Origin: Rhizobium mesoamericanum STM3625
Lineage (GTDB): Bacteria; Pseudomonadota; Alphaproteobacteria; Rhizobiales; Rhizobiaceae
Direction: 5' to 3'
NCBI RefSeq assembly: GCF_000312665.1
Contig: NZ_HF536772.1
Span: 2,729,673-2,793,672 of the forward strand
Length of the DNA: 64,000 nucleotides
Each line of letters opens with the position of its first letter. Within the stretch, counting starts at the first letter, position 1. Both the position numbers and the translations under genes were made by a program. Shown piece by piece: positions 27,611-36,066 of the stretch. Below the pieces are notes generated by a model. It ran no database searches. It saw nothing but the letters and a program-made list of their open reading frames with translations, and was not told where the DNA came from.

Positions 27611-29596
27611 TCAGGCCGCCTTGGCCCTCTTGGCTTCCGCCTTGCGGCGGATATCCGGTGGCGTTGCTTCGAGACCGAGGGACGCGATTGCCTCGTCAAG
27701 CGACATCGAGGTTTGCTCCTGGCTACCAAGGCGACGAATGTTGACCGTGCGCTCTTCCGCTTCCTTCTTGCCGCAGACGACAATGACGGGAACTTTCGTA
27801 ACGGAATGCTCGCGGATCTTGTAGTTGATCTTCTCGTTACGGAAGTCGGTCTCTACTGTCAGGCCTGCCTCGCGAAACGCTGACGCGACCTCGGCGCCAT
27901 AACCATCCGCCTCGGAGGTGATCGTTGCGACGACGACCTGCTGCGGCGATACCCACAGCGGCAGATGTCCCGCGAAGTTCTCGATGAGGATGCCGAGGAA
28001 GCGCTCCATCGAGCCGCAGATGGCGCGGTGGATCATCACCGGCTGCGTCTTCTCCGAATTGCTGTCAATGTAGAAGGCGCCGAAGCGCTCAGGCAGATTG
28101 AAGTCGACCTGCGTCGTGCCGCATTGCCATTCTCGGCCGATCGCGTCCTTGAGCGTATATTCAAACTTCGGACCGTAGAACGCTCCCTCACCCGGCAGAA
28201 TGCCGGTCTTGATGTTGTTCGACTGGTGCTGGATCGTTTCCAGCACCTCGGTCATCACGCTTTCGGCGCGATCCCACAGGTCATCCGAGCCAACGCGCTT
28301 TTCCGGCCGCGTCGATAGCTTGATAGTGATCTCGTCAAAGCCAAAGTCCTTGTAGACCGACAGGATCAGGTCGTTGATCTTCAGACACTCGGCGGCCATC
28401 TGGTCGTCAGTGCAGAAGATATGCGCATCGTCCTGCGTGAAGCCACGCACGCGCATCAACCCATGTAGCGCGCCCGACGGCTCGTAACGGTGCACCGTAC
28501 CGAATTCGGCAAGGCGGATTGGCAGTTCACGATATGATTTCAAGCCGTGCTTGAAAATCTGCACGTGGCCGGGGCAGTTCATCGGCTTCAGCGCGAAGAC
28601 GCGGTCGTCGTCTGCATCGTCGCCGGCAACCGTGACCTTGAACATGTTGTCGCGGTACCAGCCCCAGTGACCTGAGGTTTCCCAGAGCGACTTGTCGAGC
28701 ACCTGCGGTGCATTGACCTCCTGGTAGTCCTCGGCGAGACGGCGCCGCATGTAGGCAACCAACGTCTGAAACATGCGCCAACCCTTGCCGTGCCAGAAGA
28801 CGACGCCCGGACCTTCTTCCTGGAAGTGGAAGAGATCCATTTCGCGGCCGAGGCGGCGATGGTCGCGCTTCTCGGCTTCGGCAAGAACGTGCAGGTAATT
28901 GTCGAGATCGCTCTGCTCGGCGAATGCCGTGCCGTAGATGCGGGTCAGCATCGGATTGTTGCTGTCGCCGCGCCAGTACGCGCCGGCCACCTTCATAAGC
29001 TTGAACGCGGTGCCAATCTGGCCGGTCGACGCCATATGCGGCCCGCGGCAGAGGTCGAACCAGTCGCCCTGATAGTAAATCTTCAGATCCTGACCAGCCG
29101 GAATCGCATCGACGAGTTCGACCTTGTAGCTTTCGCCCTTGGCGGCGAACACTTCCTTGGCCTTCTCGCGCGACCAGATTTCCTTGGTGAACGGCGCGTT
29201 GCGAGCGATGATTTCCTTCATCTTCTTTTCGATCTTTGGCAGATCGTCCGGTGTGAAGGGCTCGTTCTTGGCAAAGTCGTAGTAAAATCCGTTTTCGATG
29301 ACGGGGCCGATCGTGACCTGCGTTCCGGGCCAGAGTTCCTGCACGGCTTCGGCCATCACGTGGGCTGCGTCATGCCGGATCAACTCGAGCGCGCGGGCGT
29401 CGGTGCGGGTAATGATTTCAATTGCGCCTGTCGTCACCGGGTCGGAAAGGTCCCGGACCTGCCCGTCGATGGCGATCGCGACTGCCTTCTTGGCAAGCGA
29501 CTTGGAAATGGATTCTGCGACATCCTTACCGGTTGCGCCAGCATCATAGCTGCGCACGGAACCATCGGGAAATGTCAGGGAAACGGATTGGGACAT
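27611..29596 (-). CDS. thrS: Threonine-tRNA ligase
   Basis: Class II aminoacyl-tRNA synthetase charging tRNA-Thr. Domains in order: N-terminal TGS (about residues 1-65), SAD editing domain (about 70-245, with HxxxH in [11 protein letters not shown]), catalytic core (about 265-540) and anticodon-binding domain (about 545-645). Motif 2-related and zinc-ligand sequences are visible: [10 protein letters not shown] (zinc Cys) and motif 3 [12 protein letters not shown]. Length 661 is normal. A GGAGA ribosome site precedes the ATG. It ends at the bidirectional terminator. No T-box or operator-like leader was recognised upstream. Confidence 0.97.
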   Translation of the reverse strand: MSQSVSLTFPDGSVRSYDAGATGKDVAESISKSLAKKAVAIAIDGQVRDLSDPVTTGAIEIITRTDARALELIRHDAAHVMAEAVQELWPGTQVTIGPVIENGFYYDFAKNEPFTPDDLPKIEKKMKEIIARNAPFTKEIWSREKAKEVFAAKGESYKVELVDAIPAGQDLKIYYQGDWFDLCRGPHMASTGQIGTAFKLMKVAGAYWRGDSNNPMLTRIYGTAFAEQSDLDNYLHVLAEAEKRDHRRLGREMDLFHFQEEGPGVVFWHGKGWRMFQTLVAYMRRRLAEDYQEVNAPQVLDKSLWETSGHWGWYRDNMFKVTVAGDDADDDRVFALKPMNCPGHVQIFKHGLKSYRELPIRLAEFGTVHRYEPSGALHGLMRVRGFTQDDAHIFCTDDQMAAECLKINDLILSVYKDFGFDEITIKLSTRPEKRVGSDDLWDRAESVMTEVLETIQHQSNNIKTGILPGEGAFYGPKFEYTLKDAIGREWQCGTTQVDFNLPERFGAFYIDSNSEKTQPVMIHRAICGSMERFLGILIENFAGHLPLWVSPQQVVVATITSEADGYGAEVASAFREAGLTVETDFRNEKINYKIREHSVTKVPVIVVCGKKEAEERTVNIRRLGSQEQTSMSLDEAIASLGLEATPPDIRRKAEAKRAKAA

Positions 29597-29718
29597 CTAG
29601 AATTCTCCTTGTCCAGTCCCGCCAACGAATGCGGGTGGTTGCAATGAAGCGCTTCGTCCGCACGAATGCGCCGCCGGGTGATACCGAGATTTGCTGGTTG
29701 AGTAAAGAAAAAGCCGGC

Positions 29719-30243
29719 TTAGCCGATCATTTCGGCAAGGCCGCTAACTGTATTCCAGTTTCGCAGCGTGCCGACGCCAATGCGCTTGGTTGTCAGTGCC
29801 GAAAGCAGCTTCCACTCGCTTGGTCTGCCGGCAAAATCGATCCAGAGATCGCCTCCGGTGAGCGCCATTCGCTGCTTCGGATCGGCAAAAGGGTGAAGCG
29901 CCTCGATGGCGGACGGCAAAAGTGGCTTGCGCATGACGCGCACGATTACCTGACTGCCCTCGCCCTCCGGAAAGGGATTTGACGTCGCAAGCGCCTGCCA
30001 GTCGGCACCCCTGCGCACGATGATGTCAACCGGCTTGCCGAACCTTGCCTGGAACGCGGCTTCAAGCTTCGCCTCAATGTCCGCCAGCGGCAAAGCCTCA
30101 GTCTCAAAGACGATATTGCCGGTCGAGACCAGCGTTCTCGGATTCCGGTAACCGATGTTCGTGGCCATGTCGCGAAGGTCGGACATCACAACGCGGCGAC
30201 CTGGCGCAAGCACGACACTGTGCAGCAACGCTACGTAGATCAT
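29719..30243 (-). CDS. DUF1697 domain protein
   Basis: A 174-residue protein of the DUF1697 family, function unknown. The family opening is MIYVALLHSVVLAPGRRVVMSDLRD (read in two parts here), followed by GYRNPRTLVSTGNIVFET and the LAAFQARFGKPVDIIVR-like segment. The fold is predicted alpha/beta and cytosolic. It starts one base after the stop of a 40-codon gene that itself overlaps yidD, so DUF1697 is the last gene of an IscU-like/yidD/small-ORF/DUF1697 transcription unit. In-frame extension upstream is shadow of that small gene. Confidence 0.85.
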   Translation of the reverse strand: MIYVALLHSVVLAPGRRVVMSDLRDMATNIGYRNPRTLVSTGNIVFETEALPLADIEAKLEAAFQARFGKPVDIIVRRGADWQALATSNPFPEGEGSQVIVRVMRKPLLPSAIEALHPFADPKQRMALTGGDLWIDFAGRPSEWKLLSALTTKRIGVGTLRNWNTVSGLAEMIG

Positions 30244-30244
30244 G

Positions 30245-30367
30245 CTATTCAGAACCCCGTCTCGCCTTGAGAAGATCGTCAATGCTATGGGCCGCATCGA
30301 TGCGCTTGTGGATGGCACCGGCAAGATCGTGACGACCGCAAAATGCCCGAGATGCGCGCTGCGTCAT
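30245..30367 (-). CDS. Small unannotated ORF coupled to yidD, 40 aa
   Basis: A 40-codon frame fills the space between yidD and the DUF1697 gene exactly. Its ATG overlaps the yidD stop as ATGA, and its TAG stop ends one base before the DUF1697 ATG. The peptide is hydrophilic and helical: MTQRASRAFCGRHDL at the start, then AIHKRIDAAHSIDDLLKA and an RRGSE end. There is no membrane segment. I know of no family for it. The coupling on both sides and natural composition argue for a real small protein; it could instead be a leader whose translation matters only for coupling. Confidence 0.5.
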   Translation of the reverse strand: MTQRASRAFCGRHDLAGAIHKRIDAAHSIDDLLKARRGSE

Positions 30368-30765
30368 CTCTCTTCCGCCTTACGGCCCAACGCGAGATAA
30401 CGCCATGGTGCCCACCAGTGCAAGCGCTCGCCGAGCTGTTCGGGAACCGGATCAAGCCCGCTCGTACCTCCCGGTCCGCAACGCGCGACGCGAAACAGCG
30501 TCATCCATCCACCGCTCCATAGCCCATGGCGCGCAAGCGCCTCATAGCCATATTCCGAGCAGGTCGGGATGTGACGGCAGGAGTTGCCTATGAAACCGGA
30601 GAGCGTCAGCTGATAGGCGCGAATGACGCCCATTCCGATCAACCTGCCAGGTGTTTTGCGATACGGACCGGAGTAATTGCGGGAGTAGGATAGCGCGGGC
30701 CTACGGGGCGCGGCGGCGCCACCTTCGTCCTCGTCTCCATCGTTTATCGAACAGAATTCGCACAT
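30364..30765 (-). CDS. yidD: Membrane protein insertion efficiency factor YidD
   Basis: YidD is a small membrane-associated protein that helps YidC insert inner-membrane proteins. The 133-residue chain contains the family signature: YQLTLSGFIGNSCRHIPTCS (residues about 51-70, with the conserved Cys pair), EYGYEALARHGLWSGGW, and RVARCGPGGTSGLDPVP. An acidic Gly/Asp-rich N-terminal 30 residues precede the core; E. coli YidD has 85 residues, so this N-terminus is an extension. In many bacteria yidD lies by rnpA and yidC; here it is with an Fe-S scaffold gene 12 bases upstream, an arrangement of rhizobia. Confidence 0.92.
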   Translation of the reverse strand: MCEFCSINDGDEDEGGAAAPRRPALSYSRNYSGPYRKTPGRLIGMGVIRAYQLTLSGFIGNSCRHIPTCSEYGYEALARHGLWSGGWMTLFRVARCGPGGTSGLDPVPEQLGERLHWWAPWRYLALGRKAEER

Positions 30766-30777
30766 CGACTATGCCGC

Positions 30778-31224
30778 TCAGGCCTCGATTGTTTCGGCAC
30801 GCCTGGCCTCAATCTGGCCGATCGCATCGACGACGGCGTCAAACGTCAGCATCGTGGAGGCATGCCTGGCCTTGTAATCCTTCACCGGGCGGAGATAGCG
30901 CATGTCCTCGAACCGGCCTTCCGGCCCGGGGCCGTCCGCCTTGAGCATGGCCAGCATGTCTTCGCGAGCCTTGCGTACTTCACCCGCATTGGCGCCAATT
31001 ACATGGCGCGCCATGATCGAAGAGGAAGCCTGCCCAAGCGCGCAGGCTTTGACGTCATGCGCAAATCCCGTCACGGTCTCGCCATCCATCTTCAGCCAGA
31101 TCTTCACCTTGGAGCCACAAAGTTTGGAGTGGGCCTGGGCACTGGCGTCCGCATCCGGCAGATCGCCGATAAGTGGAATATTGCCCGCAAATTCGAGGAT
31201 TTTGCTGTTGTAGATATCGTCCAT
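30778..31224 (-). CDS. IscU/NifU-like scaffold protein with atypical ligand set
   Basis: A 148-residue protein with the IscU/SufU fold (MDDIYNSKILEFAGNIP opening). IscU scaffolds hold a nascent Fe-S cluster with three Cys. Here Cys36 (KLCGSKV) and Cys61 (KACALGQASSS) are kept, but the third position is His121 (KARHASTML) and the Asp after the first Cys-Gly is Ser. So it probably binds metal or cluster differently from a standard IscU, or serves as a carrier or regulator. A longer upstream reading lacks a sensible start. It heads a unit with yidD and is divergent from folE across about 300 bases. Confidence 0.85.
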   Translation of the reverse strand: MDDIYNSKILEFAGNIPLIGDLPDADASAQAHSKLCGSKVKIWLKMDGETVTGFAHDVKACALGQASSSIMARHVIGANAGEVRKAREDMLAMLKADGPGPEGRFEDMRYLRPVKDYKARHASTMLTFDAVVDAIGQIEARRAETIEA

Positions 31225-31529
31225 CGTGGATTCCGCTCCAGAACTCATGCGGATCGGCGCTTCGAAACTCATTGTAGCACGAAAGAAAAACACAGCGTGT
31301 CGTGCCAGAAGACTTACATAAGGATGCCGTTTTCCTATATGTATGTCGTTCGAAGGCCAGAAAAATGCAATGGCCTCGGCTAAGTTTGATTGGGAAACCG
31401 TGCCGGAAGGGCAAAAACAAGCCCTGAAAGCCCCGGAGCCTGCCAAAGGTGCAAGAATTCCCTTGAGTGGAATTGCCAGTGGCTAGTCCGAAAGACGATC
31501 CGACAAAACGGATCAGGAGACTGTTACAT
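31225..31529. other. Intergenic region between IscU-like gene and folE, with a 38-codon ORF
   Basis: This divergent promoter region contains a sigma-70-like site (separate entry) and, on the plus strand at 31370-31486, a 38-codon frame starting MASAKFDWETVPEGQ and ending [11 protein letters not shown]. No good ribosome site precedes it. It may be a small protein or leader peptide ahead of folE, or chance. The folE ribosome site CAGGAGA is at 31513-31519. Confidence 0.35.
31313..31340 (+). promoter_or_regulatory. Possible sigma-70 promoter of folE
   Basis: CTTACA, 16 bases, CTATAT. The -10 box equals the rhizobial consensus (CTATAT); the -35 box matches CTTGAC only in part. It would give a leader of about 180 bases before folE. 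Confidence 0.3.
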
Positions 31530-32150
31530 ATGGACGCCATCATCAAGAATTTTCCGCAGACACCAGTCGATCTCGATGCAGATCGCCCCAGCCAGAAAGA
31601 GGCGGAGGACGCCGTACGCACGCTCCTGCGTTGGGCTGGCGACGATCCATCGCGCGAAGGTTTGCTCGACACGCCAGCGCGCGTGGCCAAAGCCTATCGT
31701 GAGCTCTTCGCCGGCTATGATATGGAGCCTGAAGATGTGCTCGGCCGCACCTTTGAGGAGGTTGCCGGCTATGACGACATGGTTCTGGTGAAAGATATTC
31801 CCTTCTTCTCCCATTGCGAACACCACATGGTGCCGATCATCGGCAAGGCTCATGTCGCCTACATGCCCGATGGCAAGGTGCTTGGTCTGTCGAAGATCGC
31901 CCGCGTTGTTGAGATCTACGGTCGCCGCCTGCAAACGCAGGAAACGATGACAGCCCAGATCGCGAAGGCCATCGACGACACGCTTGCTCCTCGCGGCGTC
32001 GCCGTCATGATCGAGGCCGAACATATGTGCATGGCGATGCGCGGTGTGCAAAAACAGGGCTCGACCACATTGACGACAACATTTACCGGAACGTTCAAAA
32101 CTGAGCCGGCTGATCAAGCCCGATTCATGTCCATGGTCCGGAGCCGCTGA
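31530..32150 (+). CDS. folE: GTP cyclohydrolase I
   Basis: Converts GTP to 7,8-dihydroneopterin triphosphate, the entry to folate and queuosine-type pterins. The 206-residue sequence has the zinc-binding [11 protein letters not shown] (Cys and His ligands), the [17 protein letters not shown] substrate segment and the second zinc Cys in [11 protein letters not shown]. It is a zinc-dependent FolE1, not the FolE2 type. The ATG follows CAGGAGA; a longer open frame begins 21 codons earlier without a family match. hisI follows after 26 bases on the same strand, so the two are probably co-transcribed. Confidence 0.96.
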   Translation: MDAIIKNFPQTPVDLDADRPSQKEAEDAVRTLLRWAGDDPSREGLLDTPARVAKAYRELFAGYDMEPEDVLGRTFEEVAGYDDMVLVKDIPFFSHCEHHMVPIIGKAHVAYMPDGKVLGLSKIARVVEIYGRRLQTQETMTAQIAKAIDDTLAPRGVAVMIEAEHMCMAMRGVQKQGSTTLTTTFTGTFKTEPADQARFMSMVRSR

Positions 32151-32176
32151 AGACGGCTTCGAATGAGAAAGCCGCG

Positions 32177-32635
32177 ATGATGCCCTTTGCGTTCAATGCG
32201 CCGTCCGATGACAAATCAGAACTCGAGGACGCGGGCGACTTCACTCCGCGCTTTGACGATCGCGGCCTGATCACTGTGATCGTCACTGATGCTGCCGATG
32301 GCGAATTGCTGATGGTGGCGCATATGAATGCGCAGGCCCTCGCCTTGACGATACAGACGGGAAAGGCTCATTACTTCAGCCGCTCGCGCGGGAAGCTTTG
32401 GATCAAGGGCGAAACCTCGGGCAACACCCAGATGGTCAAGGAAATCCGCACGGATTGTGATCAGGATGCTATCTGGTTGAAAGTCGAGGTAGCTGGCCAC
32501 GATGCCACCTGTCACACTGGCCGCCGGTCCTGCTTCTACAGAACCGTCAACCTCGAAGACGGCAAGCCGATGCTCGAAATCGTCGATGACGAGCTCCAGT
32601 TCGATCCGAACGAAGTTTACGGAAAAGAATCGTAA
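32177..32635 (+). CDS. hisI: Phosphoribosyl-AMP cyclohydrolase
   Basis: Hydrolyses the adenine ring of PR-AMP, the third step of histidine synthesis. The 152-residue enzyme is the stand-alone cyclohydrolase without a HisE domain. Diagnostic sequences are [36 protein letters not shown] and the metal-binding Cys cluster [13 protein letters not shown]. An acidic C-terminal tail follows. It lies just after folE; both enzymes open purine rings, a known evolutionary parallel, but they belong to different pathways and are probably only transcribed together. Confidence 0.96.
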   Translation: MMPFAFNAPSDDKSELEDAGDFTPRFDDRGLITVIVTDAADGELLMVAHMNAQALALTIQTGKAHYFSRSRGKLWIKGETSGNTQMVKEIRTDCDQDAIWLKVEVAGHDATCHTGRRSCFYRTVNLEDGKPMLEIVDDELQFDPNEVYGKES

Positions 32636-32746
32636 GAGCGCCCATTTGCCACTTATTGGGCCAAAAGCTACGCCTATATACGAATTGGAAAGGGAGACGG
32701 GACACTAATATAGTGATCTGATTGTATGCCGGGAGGGAGGCGAGCC

Positions 32747-33718
32747 ATGCTTAATTGGGGTTTGTACCGCCAAAGCTCTGAGGCAGGCGCGTCCAACACA
32801 AGCACCCCGGCATTTCCAGATATGAGCGTCCCCGTCACTCCCAAGCCTGCTCCCAAGAAAACCAAGCTTGCTCTCGCGCTCGGCGGCGGTGCGGCGCGCG
32901 GTTGGGCGCATATAGGTGTTCTGCGCGCCCTGGATGAAGAAGGGATCGAGATTGGCATGGTTGCCGGAACCTCGATCGGAGCCTTGGTCGGGGGGTGCTA
33001 CCTGGCCGGCAAGCTTGACGAACTGGAAGGATTTGCCCGTTCGCTGACGATGCGGCGTATTGCCAGTCTGCTTGACCTGACGATTGGCGGCAGCGGTTTG
33101 TTTGGAGGCATGCGGCTGACGAAGCGCATGCAGGAGCATCTGGAAGGCCTGAATGTCGAAGATCTGGACCGACCGTTCGTGGCGGTCGCTGCCGAGGTCA
33201 ACACCGGGCATGAGGTCTGGATTGCCAACGGATCGCTGATTACGGCACTGCGCGCCTCCTATGCCCTGCCCGGCATTTTCGAACCCATTCGCAGCAACCA
33301 ACGGACGCTCGTCGATGGTGCCTTGGTCAATCCGGTCCCCGTTTCTGTATGCCGCGCCTATGAGCAACCGCTCGTGGTCGCTGTCAACCTGAACTACGAT
33401 CTCTACGGTCGGTCCGCTGTTGTCCGGCACAACGCGAGCCTATCACCGTCCGAAGTCCACCGACGCGAAGAAGCTCCGTATGCCAAGCTTGGGATGACCG
33501 GCGTGATGGTGCAGGCTTTCAACATCATTCAGGATAGGATTGCGCGTGCGCGCCTGGCGGGGGATCCGCCGGATATATCGCTTCAGCCGCGTCTCGGCGA
33601 TATCGGTTTATCGGAGTTCCATCGCGCAGGAGAAGCGATCGAGCGCGGCTACGAGGAAGCCAAGCTGCGGCTTCCTGAATTGAAGCGAATGCAGGAGATT
33701 TTCGCCGGCCCGGTCTGA
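32747..33718 (+). CDS. Patatin-like phospholipase (RssA/YlbK type)
   Basis: A 323-residue cytosolic hydrolase of the bacterial patatin group. The catalytic dyad is visible: GTSIG (Ser nucleophile, GxSxG) near residue 82 and DGALVNP (Asp) near residue 200; the oxyanion loop reads GGGAARGWAHIG. This organisation matches RssA/YchK proteins, lipid acyl hydrolases whose natural substrates are poorly defined. A disordered Ser/Thr/Pro-rich start of about 40 residues precedes the domain. The ATG used has a strong GGAGG site; another ATG 25 codons later is possible. Confidence 0.9.
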   Translation: MLNWGLYRQSSEAGASNTSTPAFPDMSVPVTPKPAPKKTKLALALGGGAARGWAHIGVLRALDEEGIEIGMVAGTSIGALVGGCYLAGKLDELEGFARSLTMRRIASLLDLTIGGSGLFGGMRLTKRMQEHLEGLNVEDLDRPFVAVAAEVNTGHEVWIANGSLITALRASYALPGIFEPIRSNQRTLVDGALVNPVPVSVCRAYEQPLVVAVNLNYDLYGRSAVVRHNASLSPSEVHRREEAPYAKLGMTGVMVQAFNIIQDRIARARLAGDPPDISLQPRLGDIGLSEFHRAGEAIERGYEEAKLRLPELKRMQEIFAGPV

Positions 33719-33734
33719 GCGCCGGCGAAGCGGT

Positions 33735-34169
33735 TCAGCCTGCGATGTAGGCTTTGATCTGTTCAGCTTCCAGCTCGACTTCCGCGATACGACTCTTCAC
33801 GACGTCGCCAATCGAGATGATGCCGGCGAGCTTGCCGTTCGTTTCAACTGGAACGTGGCGGAAGCGACGGCTTGTCATCAGCCCCATCAAATCGTATACG
33901 GTTGAATCTTCATGGCACCGGTAAACCTTTGCGGTCATCAACGAGGCAACGGGCTGATCAAGACAGGCGGCACCCGCCTTGGCGATCGCGTGCACCACGT
34001 CACGTTCCGTGAAAATTCCGGAAATCTTGTTCTCCATCCCGACGATGACAATTGCGCCGATCTTTTTCTTACTGAGAATCACAGCCGCTTCGGAAACGGT
34101 CGTGTTCGGTCCAGCGGTTACGACGTCTCTGCCCTTTGCATCGAGTATGGCCTTGACTGAATTGGACAT
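33735..34169 (-). CDS. CBS-domain pair protein
   Basis: A 144-residue protein made only of two CBS motifs: first about residues 5-65 (TVSEAAVILSKKKIGAIVIV, then SGIFTERDVVHAIA), second about 75-135 (VYDLMGLMTSRRFRHVPVE, then LAGIISIGDVVKSRI). Tandem CBS pairs bind adenosine nucleotides and act as energy sensors; stand-alone ones may regulate partner enzymes. The ATG chosen follows a consensus AGGAGG; a 10-codon upstream extension has none. The gene converges with the patatin gene, 16 bases apart. Confidence 0.93.
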   Translation of the reverse strand: MSNSVKAILDAKGRDVVTAGPNTTVSEAAVILSKKKIGAIVIVGMENKISGIFTERDVVHAIAKAGAACLDQPVASLMTAKVYRCHEDSTVYDLMGLMTSRRFRHVPVETNGKLAGIISIGDVVKSRIAEVELEAEQIKAYIAG

Positions 34170-34272
34170 TTTGAACCTCCTATGCCGAAAGTGAAGCACT
34201 TCAACTGATCACAGGCATCCGCTGCGGTTTCTCCTCCCATCGCGGATCAGTTCGAATGGTGCACTCCAACTC

Positions 34273-35040
34273 TCAAGATTGCAATATATCCGATGTCTCT
34301 GAAATTGGCGGCACGATGGGCGGTTCCCGATCAAAAAAACCGAAAAGCACGAAGCCGAAAATGAACCCTCCAATATGAGCGTCCCAGGCGATTGCCTGCG
34401 ATCCATCACCGACCAGGGGGACGCCGACGGCTATCAGTAGATTGCCCACGAACCAGAAGAGAATGAATGCGACGACCGTACGGCTGCGAAACGCCTCGAC
34501 CATTGAAAGACGGGGATGGAGATGCGTCGGCCGGGCGATTCGCTGCTCCGGCGGGAAGGCAAAGCGGCAGGCGGCGCCCATCAGGCCGGACACCACGCCA
34601 GATGCCCCGATCAGCAACGTAGCCTCCCCCCAATTCAGCGCCGCATGGAGAGCAGCCGACGCGGTCGCGGACAGGACCCAGAAAGCAATGAAGCGAAACG
34701 CACCAATCCGGCGCGCTACCGGCGTGCCGAACGCCATGAGCCACAGCCCATTAAAAACGATATGCTCGATGCTGCCGTGAAGGAGCGAATAGCTGATTGG
34801 CGTCCAGAAAAGCTGCGGCCCCTGTTCCGACAACGGCGTGATGTAGCGCAGCGGAATGAAACCGAAATTGAAGAATAGCCAGTCGAGACCATTGCTGGAT
34901 AAAAGAAGTGATTGGACAGCATAAATCGTCGCCAAGAGTACCAGCGCTGCAAGCACCGGCCCTGGAAGGTTGAAGATTGGTGGCGGCGGTGTCGCGGGGG
35001 GCTCCATCTCCGCTTCCGGCTCGACCGAGTGCTCGTTCAT
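34273..35040 (-). CDS. Rhomboid-family intramembrane serine protease
   Basis: A 255-residue polytopic protein with six or seven membrane segments after a Pro/Glu-rich cytoplasmic start of about 25 residues. The catalytic Ser lies in GASGVVSGLMGA and the His in AHIGGFIFGF; the conserved HGSIEHIVFNGLWL segment (His and Asn of the oxyanion region) is also present, so the protease should be active. Substrates are unknown; bacterial rhomboids trim membrane proteins or help quality control. The ATG follows GAGGA. A complete intrinsic terminator lies 46 bases upstream of the start on the same strand, which is unusual and is discussed as a finding. Confidence 0.92.
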   Translation of the reverse strand: MNEHSVEPEAEMEPPATPPPPIFNLPGPVLAALVLLATIYAVQSLLLSSNGLDWLFFNFGFIPLRYITPLSEQGPQLFWTPISYSLLHGSIEHIVFNGLWLMAFGTPVARRIGAFRFIAFWVLSATASAALHAALNWGEATLLIGASGVVSGLMGAACRFAFPPEQRIARPTHLHPRLSMVEAFRSRTVVAFILFWFVGNLLIAVGVPLVGDGSQAIAWDAHIGGFIFGFVLFGFFDREPPIVPPISETSDILQS

Positions 35041-35086
35041 CTTCGTCCTCGCTTGATTGCGGCACAGCCTTACAGGACGACAGGTC

Positions 35087-35119
35087 AAAAAAAAAGCCGT
35101 CCGGCAAAGTCCGGACGGC
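35087..35119 (-). terminator. Intrinsic terminator located upstream of the rhomboid gene
   Basis: On the minus strand a perfect 9-bp GC-rich stem (GCCGTCCGG / CCGGACGGC), 6-base loop and nine U residues form an ideal Rho-independent terminator. No coding gene ends here: the nearest minus-strand gene starts 46 bases further on. It must end an RNA transcribed from the region 35120-35340 or act as an attenuator for the rhomboid gene. Confidence 0.85.
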
Positions 35120-35337
35120 GCTCGAGCATTCCAAGGATACCTCGACACTCGACAGTCTGTGCTGAACTCCCCGAAACCAGGAAGCGATGGGCAGACACTG
35201 CCACGGCACAGATGCTCGCTCAATCGAAACCATCCCTTAACCTTAACTGTCGTCGGTTGGCACGAAATACGCACCGCATCACAGTGCATGGCCATGACGG
35301 ACATGTTTTGAACTGAAATGAAACAGCTGGTGCCGCA

Positions 35338-35988
35338 ATGCGTATCAAAACGACGATCGACCTATTCGAATATTGGAATCGCATTCGGGGCCAAGACCTG
35401 GCGCCGTTGAGATCACAGGTCGAGCCGACGGATTTGCGGCAGATTTTGTCGAGTGTGTTTCTCCTCGAGACAAGCGACGCCGGCCGCGTTACATTTCGTC
35501 TTGCCGGCACGCGAATTTGTGATCTCTTTGGTCGCGATCTTCGTGGCATCCCATTTGCCGAACTCTTCGCGCATGGACATGACGACATCGAACACACCGC
35601 GGGCGGTGTCATGAGCCACGCGATCCCCGCGCTGCTTAACGCGACGGGTTTTACCGCGGCCGGTCATCGTGCCTGCTTTGAAATTATCCTGCTGCCGCTG
35701 CGCTCTGATGACGGGGAATATGACAAGTTGTTGGGCGCGATCGCTCCCGCGATCGCGGCAAGTTGGCTCGAAGTTGTGCCGCTGCAGTTCCTCGCTCTCG
35801 ATCGCAGCCGATTGCTGCACGAACGGCTTGGCGACGACGCGCGTAGGGACGCAGTGCTCGAGGACGAGCTGACGCTCTACCCGCGTCCCCTATCGATCGC
35901 CGATACAATGCGGCGGGTCATGTCTAGCCTGTTTGCCGAAACCGACGCTCCAGGTGTTCCGGTTCGGCACAACCGAATGCGTGCATAG
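35338..35988 (+). CDS. PAS-domain (PAS_5/DUF1457) protein
   Basis: A 216-residue cytosolic protein of the alphaproteobacterial PAS_5 family (formerly DUF1457). It starts with LFEYWNRIRGQDLAPLRSQV, then LRQILSSVFLLET and RLAGTRICDLFGRDLRG, the blocks that define the family; the remainder is a less conserved alpha/beta part with LLPLRSDDGEYDKLLGAI. PAS_5 proteins lack output domains and are of unknown function; cell-cycle and polarity roles are suggested for some. A PilZ-domain gene follows 78 bases downstream on the same strand. Confidence 0.85.
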   Translation: MRIKTTIDLFEYWNRIRGQDLAPLRSQVEPTDLRQILSSVFLLETSDAGRVTFRLAGTRICDLFGRDLRGIPFAELFAHGHDDIEHTAGGVMSHAIPALLNATGFTAAGHRACFEIILLPLRSDDGEYDKLLGAIAPAIAASWLEVVPLQFLALDRSRLLHERLGDDARRDAVLEDELTLYPRPLSIADTMRRVMSSLFAETDAPGVPVRHNRMRA

Positions 35989-36066
35989 AGGACGAACCTG
36001 AACAACCTTCTGTTAAGGGATTGCGGGTAATTATCGGGCTGTTGTATTTCATGAAGAAGCCCTTTG

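Noticed and set aside
28790..29647. Plus-strand 285-aa frame antisense to thrS
   Set aside because: Shadow of thrS; no ribosome site or family.
35236..35247. CtrA-like TTAACCTTAAC near 35240
   Set aside because: The half-sites are two bases apart instead of seven.
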